NCBI RefSeq assembly: GCF_000003855.2
Contig: NW_003101682.1
Coordinates: 6,253,930-6,317,929, forward strand
DNA length: 64,000 nucleotides
Source of the DNA: Blastomyces gilchristii SLH14081
Taxonomy: Eukaryota > Ascomycota > Eurotiomycetes > Onygenales > Ajellomycetaceae
Reading direction: 5' to 3'
The translations under genes were made by a program, and so were the position numbers. The notes under the pieces are model-generated. The model ran no database searches. It had not been told where the DNA came from and was given only the letters and a program-made list of their open reading frames with translations. Of this stretch, positions 10,587 to 23,430 are shown piece after piece. Position 1 is the stretch's first letter, and every line of letters begins with the position of its first letter.

Positions 10587-13500
10587 AATCATTATACATT
10601 TATCAATTTCAGATATATAAAATCAGAAAATTTCAGCTCAGAATACAAAAACTGTTTATAAATTACAGTATTTTAACATCTTCTGATACTTTGAAATTAT
10701 TTGACAATATTATGATAAAAGAAAAGAGAATATAGTCTTAAAGATAGATACATTAAATAAATAGATAGAAAAGAATAGAAAGAAAAAGATAAAGTAAAGA
10801 GAGACTATAATAAAATAAATTATTAAAAAATAGTATATAACTGTTTTAACAGACTATATCTGATTAATTTTCTTCTCTTTATATTCAGATATTTCTGAAT
10901 TTAATTATTTTCTTATAACTGCTTAAGTTTCTGATAGAAAGTCTATTAAGTATTTAATTTCTATTTCAGTTAAGAATAAGAATCTTATATTTAATTAATT
11001 TAGATTATACTTCTCTTTCAATCTGACTCTAAGACTATTGTATAATATACAGTGTATTATAATATACTTAGAATTTTCATTTGTATTACAGAATAAGTAT
11101 TTTATTAAATCAAATCTATTATTAATCTTTATATATAAGATTTGAAATAACTATATTCTAGTTTTAACTGAATTATAGATGAGAATATTTTCTTTTTACA
11201 TTTAATTAAACAAGATTTTCACTTGAGTTTTGTTTCAAATCTTGAATAATATATACTCTTCTTTTATTTCTATCAGCTTTCATTGCACTTATCTAAACAA
11301 GATTCTTTTATCTTTCTCTTTATAAAAGATTAGAATACTATTTTTTAAATAGATCTGTTTAATTCTGAATTCTTTTTTACAGCTGAATCAGTCAATTCAT
11401 TATCATGAATATTTATATAAGCAGGAACTCAGTACAGATAAATTATTAGTTTTAATATTCTTCTCTTTTGAATTTTTAAAACAGAGTTTAAAATCAGTTT
11501 AAGATTCATTTAATTATTATAAATCTGACTTTTTCTAAGCCTTTTTAAAGCAGCTTAATCATCAGAGAATATTCATATCTTCTTCAAACTATTTTCTCTT
11601 TTATAAGATTTTATTTCAATGAGTTTGAAAGCTTTCACTATTATAAATAGTTCAGCATCAAGGACTTCAAATTTACAGTGTAAATTTCAGAAATCTGAGA
11701 TAAAATTAATATTATCTTTAGTATAAGCAATGCCTACGTCTAATCTATTTAAATTCTCATTTTTTGAGTCATTCAAATAAATCAGAATGAAGTCTTTTAT
11801 ATTAATTATAGAAATTCTCTTTAAATGCTATTTATATTCTCTCTCTTTAAATAGTTCACTTATTTATAAGTCTATAAGAGATTCAAGCTTTTCTCTTCAG
11901 AGAGATATCTTCTCATAATTAATTTTTTCAACATTTAATAAAGAAAATTGATTTTTAATCAGTGAGTATAGTCTGTATAGTTGAGAAAGCATTTTCTTTA
12001 AAGAATTATTTTCATTTCAATCAAGAAATCTATTCCAATTCAGTTCATTTTCAGAGTTAATTGATGAAAATGAAAGAAGAGACTCTTTCTCTGATTATAT
12101 AATTTGAGCTCATCTTTATAACTCTCAGAGTATAGTTTATACAGATCTTTTCAAATCTAATAGTAGAAGAGAGAGTTGAAGCTTCAATTTTCATTGCTTT
12201 AATAGAAGATGATTTGAATACTTTCAGAATTCTTCTTAAAGCTCTGTTTTACAGACTTTGAAAGAGTTCAGTGAAATTTTCTTGATTATTTTATCAAACT
12301 TGAACTTTATAATCAGCTACTGAGATGATACAGACTATCTATAACTGTCTTACAGTCTGAAAGAATAGATCTCTCTCTGTACTTAATAGTCTGATTATGC
12401 TATTTAATAGTCTTTCTATCTTAATAGTTCTTTATTCAATATGATATTTAAAATTCAACTTGGAGTTTAATTATACTTCTAATTATTTGATATTTAAACT
12501 GAGTTTAATCTCTCTATTTAAAAGAATTAGATATAGTTTCTTCTCATTGAATTTAGAAAAGAAATAAATTAACTTAGTTTTATTTATATTAAATTTAATT
12601 TAATTGATATCTGCTCTAGCAAAGACTTTCTTTGCTACTTTTTCAATCACTTTTAAATTCTCTTTGATTATTTTTGAACTGTAGACTAGATTAATATCAT
12701 TCACATAACTTGAAGATCTCACTATTTTCATGTCTCTATTCTTGAATAGATATGCAGTGTATATTGTAATTAAAATGAGTGAGATTGAAGATTCTTGTGA
12801 TACTTCTATTTTTATCTCAGTCTTATCTTATTTCATTTCATCAAAGAATAGTTATATAATTCTTTTAGATATAAAACAGTTAACTTATTTTATTAGAGAA
12901 AGTGGCATTTTTAATATCTTTAAAGTCTGAATTAACTTTGACTTTGAAACATGATCAGATGTATCTTTTATATTAATAAAAACTGCAGTTGAGATCAGAT
13001 CTTCATTCTTTGCTATTTAAATATTATAAATAATTGAGAGAACAGTGTCAATTGCAGAGTATTATTTTCTATCTCTTATTTATTCACTAAATAGAAGAGA
13101 ATTATTAATAGAGCTTATAAAAGATAGTTAAGTAGCTATTATTTTTTCTAAAACCTTTTCTAGATAGTTCAATAGAGATATTACTCTATATAACTTAGAA
13201 ATTGAAGCTTTTCTATTAGATTTTACAAGAATCACTTCAGTGACTTCTCTCCAGTATTCAGAATGATACTCATTTTTCAAGAGATTGAAAAAGAGCTCAA
13301 AATACTTATTCTTGAAGTAGAAATATGTATTTTAAATAATTAAGTGATTAATTGAATCAGGCCCTGTAGCAGTTTTAATTGAACTTGAGAAGATAGCTGA
13401 CTCTAATTCATCTTATATAAGTTCAGACTATTCTCAGTCATTTTTATTAATATAGTTATTAAGTGATATATTCTCTTTCTCTGAATCTGAATCTGATGAG

Positions 13501-13901
13501 TTTTGAAAGAGAATTCTTATAAAAGCTTAACATTTTTTCTCAAAAGAATTTGCTGTATATGATTCATTCTGAAACTTATATTCTAAGACTAAAAGTTTTA
13601 CTACACTTCTTGTTTTAGTGTAGTTGAAGGCTTTAAAAACTTCTTTTTCTTATGCTTCTTCAAGAAATTTATTTCAGCAGTCTGTTTTAGCTCTTTTAAT
13701 ATCTGAAAAATATTCATTTCTCACAGCTTTGAACTCTTTATTACATATTATATTATTCTTTCAATCTCTTCTAGTAGTAGCTAATTGTTTTCTTTTAGAT
13801 ATAATATTGTCATTTCATCAAGGTTTGAAATACTCAGAAGACTTTTTCTTTGAAATATTATCTTTAACACTTATTAGAATAATAAATGTAATGAGCTTTA
13901 C
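10587..13901 (-). mobile_element. LINE L3: minus-strand copy with most of ORF2
   Basis: Reading right to left, this holds the end of the endonuclease, the reverse transcriptase (about 13400-12200), RNase H (about 11700-11350), the C-terminal zinc finger (near 11090) and part of the 3' UTR. It aligns with L6 at about 23799-26840. The (AAT)n tail and about the last 90 bp of the 3' UTR are missing at its left edge, where the LTR of G1-a begins. At the right edge homology to L6 stops near 13901 and LINE L4 starts in the opposite orientation within about 8 nt. It carries many stops. Confidence 0.85.
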
Positions 13902-13908
13902 TCTATTC

Positions 13909-15099
13909 TTCTTTCATGCTAAACTATTTACAATAGTGAAAGCTTTCAAACTCATTGAAATAAAATCTTATAAAAGAGAAAATAGTTTGAAGAAGATATG
14001 AATATTCTCTGATGATTAAGCTGCTTTAAAAAGGCTTAGAAATAGTCAGATTCATAATAATTAAATAAATCTTAAACTGATTTTAAACTCTGTTTTAAAA
14101 ATTCAAAAGAGAAGAACATCAAAACTGATAATTCATCTACACTAAGTTCATACTTATATAAATATTCATGACAATGAGTTGGCTGATTCAGCTGTAAAAA
14201 AGAGTTCAGAATTAAGCAGATCTAGTCAAAAAATTATATTCTGATCTTTTATAAAGAGAAAGATAAAAGAATCTTATTTAGATAAGTAAAATGAAAGCTG
14301 ATAGAAATAAAAGAAGGGTATACAATATTCAAGATTTGAAATAAAACTCAAGTGAAAATCTTGTTTAATCAAATGTAAAAAGAAAATATTCTCATTTGTA
14401 ATGCAGCTGAAACTAGAATATGACTATTTCAAATCTTATATACAAAGATTTGATGATAGATTTGACTCAATAAAATGCTCATTCTGCAATACAAATGAGA
14501 ATTCTGAGTATATTGTAATGCACTGTGCATTATACAATAGTCTCAGAGCCAGATTGAAAGAGAAGTATGATCTAAATCAATTAAATATGAGATTCTTATT
14601 CTCAACTGAGACAGGAATTAAATACTTAATAGACTTTCTATCAGAAACTCAAGCAGCTACAAGAAAATGGCTAAATTCAGAATTATCTGAATATGAAGAG
14701 GAGGAAATCAACCAGATATAGTCTGTTAAAACAGCTATACACTATCTTTTAATAATTTGTTTTGTTACAGTCTTTCTTTACTTTATCTTTTCCATTCAAT
14801 TCCTTTATATCTATCTATTTAATATGTCTATCTTTAAGACTGTGTTCTCTTTTCCTTTGTCATGATATTGTCAAATGGTTTCAAAGTATCAGAAGATGTT
14901 AAAACACTGCAATTTGTAAACGGTTTTTGTATTCTGAGCTGGAATTTTCTGATTTTGCATATCTGAAATTGATGAATGTATAATAGTTAACTTTACAGAT
15001 ATAGGAAAAACCCTGAGAACTAAAAGTTCTCAGGTAGATGTCATAGTCTCTGACTGCATACATCTATAATTGAAGAATAATAATAATAATAATAATAAA
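13909..15099 (+). mobile_element. LINE L4: plus-strand 3' half, ends in (AAT)n
   Basis: This 5'-truncated LINE copy starts within RNase H (AFKLIEIKS near 13945) and runs through the 3' UTR to an (AAT)n tail at about 15076-15099. The open frame 14401-14721 (106 codons) holds the C-terminal CSFCN...H...C finger and the conserved end of ORF2 (FLSETQAATRKWL). The hairpin CCTGAGAACT / AGTTCTCAGG is perfect here (15012-15034). With L3 it forms an inverted pair whose arms, about 1.1 kb each, share RNase H and 3' UTR. Confidence 0.88.
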
Positions 15100-16199
15100 G
15101 AAGTGTTCAGAATTCAGAGTTTTCAATTGATTGAACAGAAAGATTCAAAGATATACATATATAAAGTAATTATTCACAGAAGTTATCAGATAAGAGTTAT
15201 GAAATCAGAGTACTGATATGTGATTGTTTTCACATGATTTTCTTCAAATTAGAAAGTTAGTGTTATCAAAAATTATTATCTGATAGAGTAACTTATCAGC
15301 TTAGTAGTAATTTTCTGATTATTTTTCTTTTATTATCTGCATTCTGATGACTTCAGATGTCAGAAAATTCCTTCAGAGTTATAATCAGTTCATGATAAAT
15401 GTTTCTGAATGAAGTTGCAGTTATTATAGCAGAGAGATAACTCTTCAGTAATCTATAGTACAATCTGTTGATAATTATTTCATAGTTCATCTCAGTGTTT
15501 GTGTTAAGTTTTTTATAAATTTCATGACCTGAAATCAGATGTGAAGAATGAAGTGATCATTTATTATAATTGAAAGAGAGTATTCTGTATTGAATTGTAA
15601 ATAACATAAACTTTGTAATTCACAGTGATTTCTTGAAGAGTTTGTAAATCTTTAATAGAAGTAAAAGAAGTGAAAGAAGTGAATTCAGAAGATATAATAA
15701 TAATTTGAGAAAGATGATAATTTATTTTTAATAACTAATCACTGATGTCAGTGATATGTGTAAGAAGAATTAATATAAGAGAAAATAATCTTGTTTATTA
15801 GCTTAGTTATAATTTTAGTACTAACTCAGATTCAATATTATCAATGTATAAAAGTAAATAAACAATCTTGATTAATCTCTGTCATATTTCTTGAAATATA
15901 TTAATATTGTGAAAGAGAGTGTTACTAAATTATGTTATCAGATAATATTATTAAAAATATATTAATATTATGAATATCAATGTTGAAAAAATGTTGATAC
16001 TTATATATTATAGTGATTTGTGAATCATGATAGTTAAATATATATATATATATATATATTATTCCTGAGTTCTGACTTGATTACAACTTATACAATAATT
16101 TTTGAAAACTCAAAATCAATTTCAATTATTAATAATTATGAACTTATAACTAACTAATATAAAAAGAAAAAAACTTTTTCTACTTATTATCTTTCTTCT

Positions 16200-16535
16200 C
16201 TTTCTTATTCTTCTTATCATTCTTCATAATTTACTTCTTATTCTTCTTCTTCTTCTTCTCCTCCTCATCTGAGATAATAATCATCTTAAAATCTCTCTTC
16301 ACTGTCTTCTCAGAGAAGAGTTCTCACTGCTTTCTCTTAGTCAGATTAATCTGCATCTCAAAATCCTGCATTTTCTGATCTGCTGTCTCAGATTTCATCT
16401 CAGCAGTAAGCAGATTGACATGCTCAGAGAGTAGAGCTGTCTTTTAAATATTCTGAATTATGAAGTGCATTTGAGATCTGAATAAGATCTCAATTCTCTT
16501 CTTCTCTGCCAGCTTCTGCTAATCAATTAGAGAAC
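16200..16535 (-). pseudogene. Coiled-coil-like coding remnant, unknown
   Basis: On the minus strand one frame stays open over most of this stretch and reads as a charged, heptad-like protein: an LAEKKRIE stretch, then TALLSEHVNLLTAEMKSE, then a KRKQ basic patch, DFKMIIISDEEE and a lysine-rich tail. The few stops are TAA and TAG, which RIP could create from glutamine codons. The layout (helical leucine repeat, basic patch, acidic end) resembles C-termini of some fungal DDE transposases of the pogo/Fot type, but no catalytic domain is seen upstream, so this is only a suggestion. Confidence 0.35.
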
Positions 16536-17055
16536 AGAAGTGTTATTAAAAATTATTATCTCTTAATAAATAAAAAACTTATCAGTTTTAACTTCTTTGT
16601 CTTCTACTTCAACACTCTCTCAATCTTTTTCTATTATCATTTATTTATAGTAACACTCTTCTCCTCTCTTTCTCTCTTCATCTTGAACTTAAATTATTCT
16701 CAGAACTTCTTCTGATTTCATTACTACTGTATAAGACTCTTCACTGTCTTCTTCTTCAATCTCTTATGAGTAACATCATCTGTATTATTTCTATACTTAG
16801 TTCAGTGAAAATCTATCAGAAGTGTTACTTAAAATCATTATTATTCTACTTTCTTACAGAGTCTCTTCAAGACATTATAACATGTCTTATAATCTGTCTT
16901 CTCTTACTTAAATGCCTTCTTCTTCTCTCTCTTCAATCTGTGATGATGCTCACACATCTTAGTAATCTGCAGAACCGCAGAATATTTGAAGAGAAATGAC
17001 ATAATTGATTTCAGTGAGTGTTAAAGAGAGGTGAAGACAGAAGAGATGATTAGAA

Positions 17056-17182
17056 ATAATATAATAATAATGATAATAATAATGATGATAATAATAATGA
17101 TAGTAATAATAGTAATAATAGTGATAATAATGATGATAATAATGATAATGATGATGATAATAATGATAATGATAATAATAAA
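17056..17182. repeat. AAT/GAT triplet microsatellite
   Basis: About 125 bp of imperfect AAT, GAT and AGT triplets. Read on the minus strand it gives an artefactual tyrosine/histidine-rich frame. It could be an expanded LINE-type (AAT)n tail, but no LINE sequence adjoins it. Confidence 0.85.
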
Positions 17183-18280
17183 AGAGAAAGTGCATTGAAA
17201 TATATTACTGACTTATTAAATATAAAAAGACAAAGAAAATATTAACAGCTTTCAGAGATGTACAGAAACAGCTACAGTGTTGTATAGTAATATTATCTTT
17301 ATTCAATGCATGCACTGTTAATATTCTTTGTATGCAGTTATTATATAATCTATATTAGAGATATATATAGAAAACAGATCTTTATTACTAGAGAGAATAA
17401 TTACAGCAATTCTCTATTTTCATATTATAAAGATAAGTTATTCTCATTTCTTTCTTCTCTCTTTTCTCTTCTTCTTCAACTCATCACTAAGTTCAAGCTG
17501 ATATGAAAACTATTAAAACACTCTTAGAAACCCTCAAATTAAAGAGTATAGACTAATCAAATTTTAAATATAGAAGAATTAAATTATATTCAATATTACT
17601 AATTATTTATTCTCTCTTAATAAAATCACAGTCATGTCTTCTCTTCCCTCTCTCAAATAAAACATGGCCTGTGAAAAGTAAGTACCATGCCAGGTCATAA
17701 TAATCAACACAGTCTCAGCACACAGAGCTGTATACATGCAGTGTGTACTGAATTAGAAGACTACATGAGTTGCAAACTAACAGCAGTATCTCAGAGAGAG
17801 CTGTGCAGTATGAGAAAGCTATAACTCTCAGTTACATATGCAGAGAGTGAATCATTGCAGTAAGTGTATATACATTGTATGAAAGTAACACTTTTTAATA
17901 ATACTCAGTCTCTGATATTATGAAAATAGAGTCTCTCTGTGAGATCTGTTTTTATCAGAAGTCAGAAAATCTTATATTTTTCAAGATCATCTTCATATAT
18001 CTTATCTGTGAAATCAATAAGAGAAATCATCAATTTCAGTATTCTACTCTTAATATTATTCAAGTGACAGCAGAGTTCACTCTGACCATACTTTTTAAGT
18101 GTATGTTTTCTAAATATTCACATTTATACAGATATATACTGATTATTTATTAGATAATATTAAGATAATGACTTATCACAGCTATATTACTCTCACTGTG
18201 AGAGATACATAGTTGATAATAAATATTATAAAGACTCTGAGAAGTAAGTATTTTAAGAGTACTATGACTCTGTAATCTTG

Positions 18281-18420
18281 ATTTTTTTTATTTTCATTTT
18301 TTATTTTTTTCTTTTTCTTTTCTTTTTTTTTTTCTTTCTCTTTTTTTTTCATTCTGATTTTTTCTTGTTTTTGTTTTATTTTTTGTTTTTTGTTTTTTTT
18401 TTTGTATTTTATATTTTTTT
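18281..18420. repeat. T-rich low-complexity tract
   Basis: A run of T with scattered C, G and A. The minus strand is A-rich and gives a meaningless lysine-rich frame. Confidence 0.85.
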
Positions 18421-18775
18421 CATAATTAAAATTATATGAATTGTAATCTGTGTTTAGAAAAGTAATAATATTTAATAACACTCTCTGTTGAATTTTTAAC
18501 AAATGAGCACTATGTTATGATATTATATAAGTGAGAAGTGATTTCATAGTCTTATTTAATACCATTCTCAATAATGAAATCAGAATGAAAATGTGACTAA
18601 GAATTCAAACATATTCTTTATTCAGAACTAGATTTTTATTTGAAAAGTGAATCTGAGATCTTTAATATTTGAAATAACATGATTTGAAATCAATGTAATG
18701 AACACAAATCATGATCAGAAGTAATACTTTTAGACAACATGACAACTGTAAAGTTTGATTCTAGTTTCAGACACG

Positions 18776-19933
18776 GTCACACGGTCAGTCTGATCTTTAG
18801 CATAGAATGCATATTTTGAGTCTCTGAAACAAGAGATTGTAAAGTATTCATATCTTTGACAGTTTGAACACTGTGTTTGAGCTTTGAGATTCATTTTTAA
18901 GTCTTTGTATTCATGAACTCTCATTTTCAAATCTGTTACTCTTACTTCAGAGACCTTTGATTATTCAAGTGTTTTTATATATATTAGAACAGAGGCATTT
19001 CTTCTGCTTTATCTAAACTCAATTGAGTTTAATTATACAGACTCTTTTCTCAGTTGAATAGAATTATATTTTTCTAATTTATTTTTAAGAAGTAGTATTT
19101 CTTCTTCACAGTTAAAAATTTCAACTGAAATATTATAAAGAATGAATTTATCTCACTTTTCATCTCTCTCAGATAGAATTATTATATTTAATAAAGATTC
19201 TACTGCTGATTTTCAGAGATTCTCATTCTGAATAAGAAATTCTGTACTGAATTTAGACATTGTAGTCAGAATGATGAAATTTTCAAAGAAGAATGACTTA
19301 ATTAAAGTTAGAACTGATTTTTGAACTTTAATATCAGTTATTAACTGAGAAAAGAACTGCTGATTAATTTCATTTCTACTTCTGAAAATGAGATTTAAAT
19401 TTAGCTTGTTTCTCTGCAAGATATTCTGATTTAAGACTTTGAGAATAAGTCTTCTATTTCTGAAGATTTGAAAGTTCTTCTCTTTTTACATTTGTTTCTC
19501 TACTTTTCTATGAATAGAAGTATAAGTAGTATTCTTCTCAGTTTTCTCAGAATTTTGAGCAGGTTTTAAGACAGCAGATTTAGAAATAGCAGATTCAGCT
19601 ACTTAAGCATATATTTTCTTCTGATTTAAAGAAGAAGAAGAAGAAGAAGTAGAAAATAAAGAAGAGCAAAATAAAGAGTTAGTAATTATACTAGAAATTT
19701 TCAATGTTTCTTAAACTGTGTTTGAAATCTCAAGTTTAAACTTGATTATCTTCTATAGTTATCTAGTCTGAGTATGAAGAATTAACAGAACTTCTTCATT
19801 CATCTCACTCAGACACTGCTTTTCAAGAATTTTACTTACTTTTTTAAGCTTCTGTATTTCAAGAACTTATTATTTCTCTATTTCTTCTTTCTTTCTTCTC
19901 TTCAGAATTTCAATCTCAGAAATAGTATTTAAG
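18776..19933 (-). pseudogene. LINE L5 (left piece): ORF1 remnant
   Basis: This is the gag-like ORF1 of the LINE on the minus strand, an RNA-binding protein needed for LINE retrotransposition. It aligns with ORF1 of L6 (about 28190-29320). At 18865-18800 it carries the zinc-knuckle series CSNCQRYEYFTISC; the histidine of the first knuckle has become tyrosine. Its left edge near 18776 breaks homology to L6, so ORF2 and the 3' UTR are missing. On the right it is cut at 19933 by G3-A; the 5' part of this LINE resumes at 58583 beyond the whole nested stack. Confidence 0.8.
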
Positions 19934-20203
19934 TGTCATATCTCTGGCCGCGCCAAGGCCTCGCTGCGGTTTCACACGGCTCATTGCTTTTATGCGGATG
20001 ATTTTATTCTGTCTGAATCAGTTTCTAATCACTCTATGACATTATTCTGATATATCATAGAAAGATTCAATTGATAAATATAAGAATCTCACTTCTGTAC
20101 AAGATGAGCAGATTACTCTTTCTTGACAGTGAGGCATCACTGAGGTATTACTTCAGTTATTCTCACTCATGAAATGAAAGAAGAGTATCAGCTTATTATA
20201 TGT
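19934..20203 (+). repeat. G3-A 5' LTR, first half
   Basis: This holds the LTR start with a GC-rich core (TGGCCGCGCCAAGG, 19944-19957, then CGCTGCGG) that keeps its CpGs. It stops at 20203, where G3-B begins; the second half is 35560-35827. Confidence 0.8.
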
Positions 20204-20736
20204 TATCACGCCTCTGGCCGCGCCAAGGCTCCGCTGCGGTTTCACATGACTTATTGCTTTCATGCGGATGATTTCATTTCATCTGAACCAGTTTTCAACC
20301 ACTCTATGACATTATTCAGATATATCATAGAAAGATCTAATTGATGAATATAAGAACCTTACTTCTATATAAGATCAGCAGATTACTCTTTCTTAGCAGT
20401 GAGATACTGCTGAGATATCACTTCAGTTATTCTCACTCATGAAATGAAAGAAGAGTATCAGCTCATTGTCTATATAGAATAGCTAGATACTGACTTCTTA
20501 CTAAAGAAGTCAGTGATTCATTTTTCTTCTACTGAAATATATACAAGAGTTACTGCATTTCTTATATAATCTTCTTAGTATACTAAGTATCATATCTGTG
20601 ATATTCTCATAATAATCTTGTAGTCTATAAGCTCACTATTTAAGCAAGATAGTCAAGCTTACTTATACAGCTTCTTAAACAACTATTTCTATATAATGCT
20701 GCTGACTAGTCATTACTTCAGTTTTAGTATATTACA
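20204..20736 (+). repeat. G3-B 5' LTR
   Basis: Starts TATCACGCCTCTGG (probably TGTCACGCC before decay) and ends TATATTACA. The CpG-containing core TGGCCGCGCCAAGG is kept near 20215-20228. Confidence 0.85.
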
Positions 20737-20925
20737 ATTTAAATCACTCAATCTGATTACAAGTTTGAATCAGTCAAGCTCTAACAGACTGATATAATCT
20801 CATACACTCATACTGAGACTGACTTAATCTTACTCTCTAAGAAAAACTCTACATTATTTTCTAGAGTGTGTACATCTCTATCTCAGTAGAAATCTGAGAT
20901 TTCTGAATCTGTCATATACTTTGAC

Positions 20926-21820
20926 ATGAGTTCTTCAACTGCTCTGTCACTGCCGCGGTCTCTACACATCTACATCTATTATGAAGATAGAGAGATTAAG
21001 ATCAGAGATTCTCTGAGATATAAGAGAAACATATTGTCTGAATTTCACAGCTTTATTCATACTCTTGAACAGAAATTTCACCTTAATCTGAGCCAGTATA
21101 ATACTCATAAGATATGAGTAATATACATTATCAATCTTCTTAAAGACATCTCTGCAACTACTTGAGTTATTAAGAAGAGAGAGCTTGAGCATACTGATGC
21201 TGCAATGACTTAAAAAGAATTCAAGAACTTTCTACTGAATCAAATCAAAGATCACTGCAACTGCAGCTTCACAGCAGTGCAGCAGTTCAACTTATTATAC
21301 TAATAAGATGATGAGAATTCTTCTAATTTCAATGCAAGATTTGAAGAATATTAAGAGGAATTAATCAATGATTTGAATCAATTAAAGACACAGCTTTATC
21401 TCATAAAGCTGACTCACAAGGTGCAGACAATGATATCACAGTATCAGAGTTCATCAATTAATTATACTAAGCTTGTCAACCTGGCTTCTCAGATCTATTT
21501 GAATAATCAATTCTCTGAGAAAAAGATTAATAAAATCTCTTCTAAGTAATTAATAATAGAATCTAAACAGTGCTGTGACAGCATCAGTGTAGAGAAAGTA
21601 AAGAAGAATTTCAAGTATTCTGATTCTTCACTCACTGTAAAGAAATATTAAAAAAGATTTAATAAAAATCTCTGTTTTAACTGTGAAGCTGATAATTACT
21701 ATGTCAGTGATTATAAGAAGCTAAAGAAGAAAAGAAATCAAGAAAATATCTTTTCAAAGTTAACTTCTCTTCTGACAAATGTATCTGTAGAAGATAAGAA
21801 AGAGAAAGAAATAAAGAATT
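20926..21820 (+). pseudogene. G3-B gag remnant
   Basis: The frame starts at ATG 20926 (MSSSTALSLPRS) and stays in one frame into pol. The capsid part reads as an alpha-helical retrotransposon gag with stretches such as EFKNFLLNQIKDH. A zinc knuckle near 21674-21720 reads CFNCEADNYYVSDY; the CX2CX4HX4C histidine and last cysteine are both tyrosine now, as RIP would do to CAC and TGC codons. Stops are mostly TAA, TAG and TGA at former glutamine, tryptophan or arginine codons. Confidence 0.75.
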
Positions 21821-21829
21821 AATAATTCT

Positions 21830-23430
21830 TATATCTCTGAGTTTATGATACAATTATAATACATACTCTGAATGAGAAGATATCAGTGAGATGTCTACTT
21901 AACTCTGAAATAGATATTAACTTCATATTCTATTTCTTTTCTTTGATGAAGAATTGAAAGAAGATAGACTCATCAAATCATGTGAAATTTACTGATAAAA
22001 TAAAATGCTATCATTTTGACATAATTTAAGTGAAGTGTGTGATCACAGACTTAGAAGAAATCTTTAAGAAGAGCAGTCTGCTTCTTCACACAGTTAATAT
22101 TATAGATGAGAATGTTATTCTAAATCTTCTATAATTGAGAGAAAACAATTCTCTCATTGACTGAGTTACTCAGATGTGACAGTATTATCTCACTAATGAA
22201 GAGACAGTGATAGAGAAATCTGAAGAGTTTTATTAGAAGAATCTTAAGAAAAAGATAAAGTTAATATACTGTGTAGCAGGTAACTAAAACTTGAGAATAG
22301 ATGAAAAAGCTATCACTCTCACTGCAAAATTAGCAGTAGTATCTGTCATTGAAGATGAATGTATACAACATCTCTTTATAGATTATAAGAATATCTTTTT
22401 GAAAAGAGAAGCAGTGAAGTTTTCTAATATCAAGATACAATATAAGATTTATCTTGAAGATAATACAACAGTACTGTATAAGCCTCTTTATAACTTATCT
22501 GTAAAGGAATTGAATGTTCTATGTAAATATCTTAAGAAAGTGCAATCAAAGACCTGAATATACTTATCAAAGAGTTCAGCAGAGACATCTATACTCTTTA
22601 TACTCAAGAAGAACAGTAGACTACATCTATGTATAGACTACAGAGGCCTCAATAAGATGATAATTAAGAATTACTATTTATTACTGTTAATTGACAAGAT
22701 GATTGATTGATTATCTGAAGTAAAGATATTCTCAAAGATTAATATACAGAATATCTATCATAGAATCAGAGTTAATGAAGATAATATTTGAAAAACAGCT
22801 TTTCATATCAAGTACAGCAATTTTAAATATCTTGTTTTATCTTTTGATCTTTGTAACACTTCAGTCATCTTTCAGATCTATATAAATAAGACACTGCAGA
22901 GTCTTGTCAATATCTTCTGCATAGTATATCTGAATGACATTCTAATCTTCTTGAAAATGAAGAAAGAATATGATACTCATGTTTGAGAAGTATTGAGTTA
23001 CTTGAGACAGTATTAACTCTATACAAATACTGAAAAATGCTCATTCTACATGCAGGAGATTAATTTCTTAGATTATATTATTGAGATGAATAGCATTTCA
23101 ATGAATAGAAGCTGAGTCTTTATTATTGAAAACTGGCTTATGCTGCAGATATATCACAAGATGCAGATATTTCTAGAATTTGTGAATTTCTACAGATGAT
23201 TTATTCATACATATTCACAGATTACTGTCTCTCTTACAGATCTGTTAAAGAAAAGTGTGAAAGACAGAAAAACAGAACTGTTTACTCTTACTTAAGATAT
23301 TATACAGATATTTGCAGAATTGAAACAAGCTTTTATAGATATCACAATGCTGAATCACTTTAACTCTGACTTACTCAGTCAGTGTGAGACTAATATATCT
23401 GAGATGAAGTCTGTGAAATCTTTTCACAGT
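21830..23430 (+). pseudogene. G3-B protease and reverse transcriptase remnant
   Basis: A protease-like stretch near 21885-21930 reads RCLLNSEIDINFI, which aligns with the LVDSGA-type active site of fungal Ty3/Gypsy elements, with the catalytic aspartate lost. The open piece 22291-22557 is the linker into reverse transcriptase. Reverse transcriptase follows with LHLCIDYRGLNKM near 22620-22660 and the catalytic box YLNDILIF near 22928, one aspartate changed to asparagine. The start of RNase H reads ELKQAFIDITMLNHF near 23320. The sequence ends in Ns at 23431. Confidence 0.82.

Larger units (their letters stand above)
15100..18775. other. Unassigned AT-rich stretch between LINE L4 and LINE L5
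   Basis: I see no intact gene here. Contents: about 53 bp at 15103-15155 that recur at 60669-60721; a TA dinucleotide run near 16041-16060; a coiled-coil-like frame on the minus strand at about 16200-16535 (separate entry); a GAT/AAT triplet tract at 17056-17182; a less AT-rich patch at 17660-17910 with no clear frame; and a T-rich tract at 18281-18420. A motif GTGTTATYAAAAATTATTATCT occurs, with variation, near 15260 and 16541. The whole stretch may be an eroded element that is not otherwise represented in the window. Confidence 0.6.

Noticed and set aside
10587..15099. Twin priming of a single LINE as the cause of the inverted pair L3/L4
   Set aside because: In twin priming the inverted part lies upstream of, and barely overlaps, the sense part. 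Here both arms contain RNase H and 3' UTR, so two insertions or a later inversion fit better.
16959..17195. Minus-strand frame rich in tyrosine and histidine
   Set aside because: It is the translation of a GAT/AAT triplet tract.
18182..18502. Lysine-rich 106-codon frame
   Set aside because: It is the reverse translation of a T-rich low-complexity tract.
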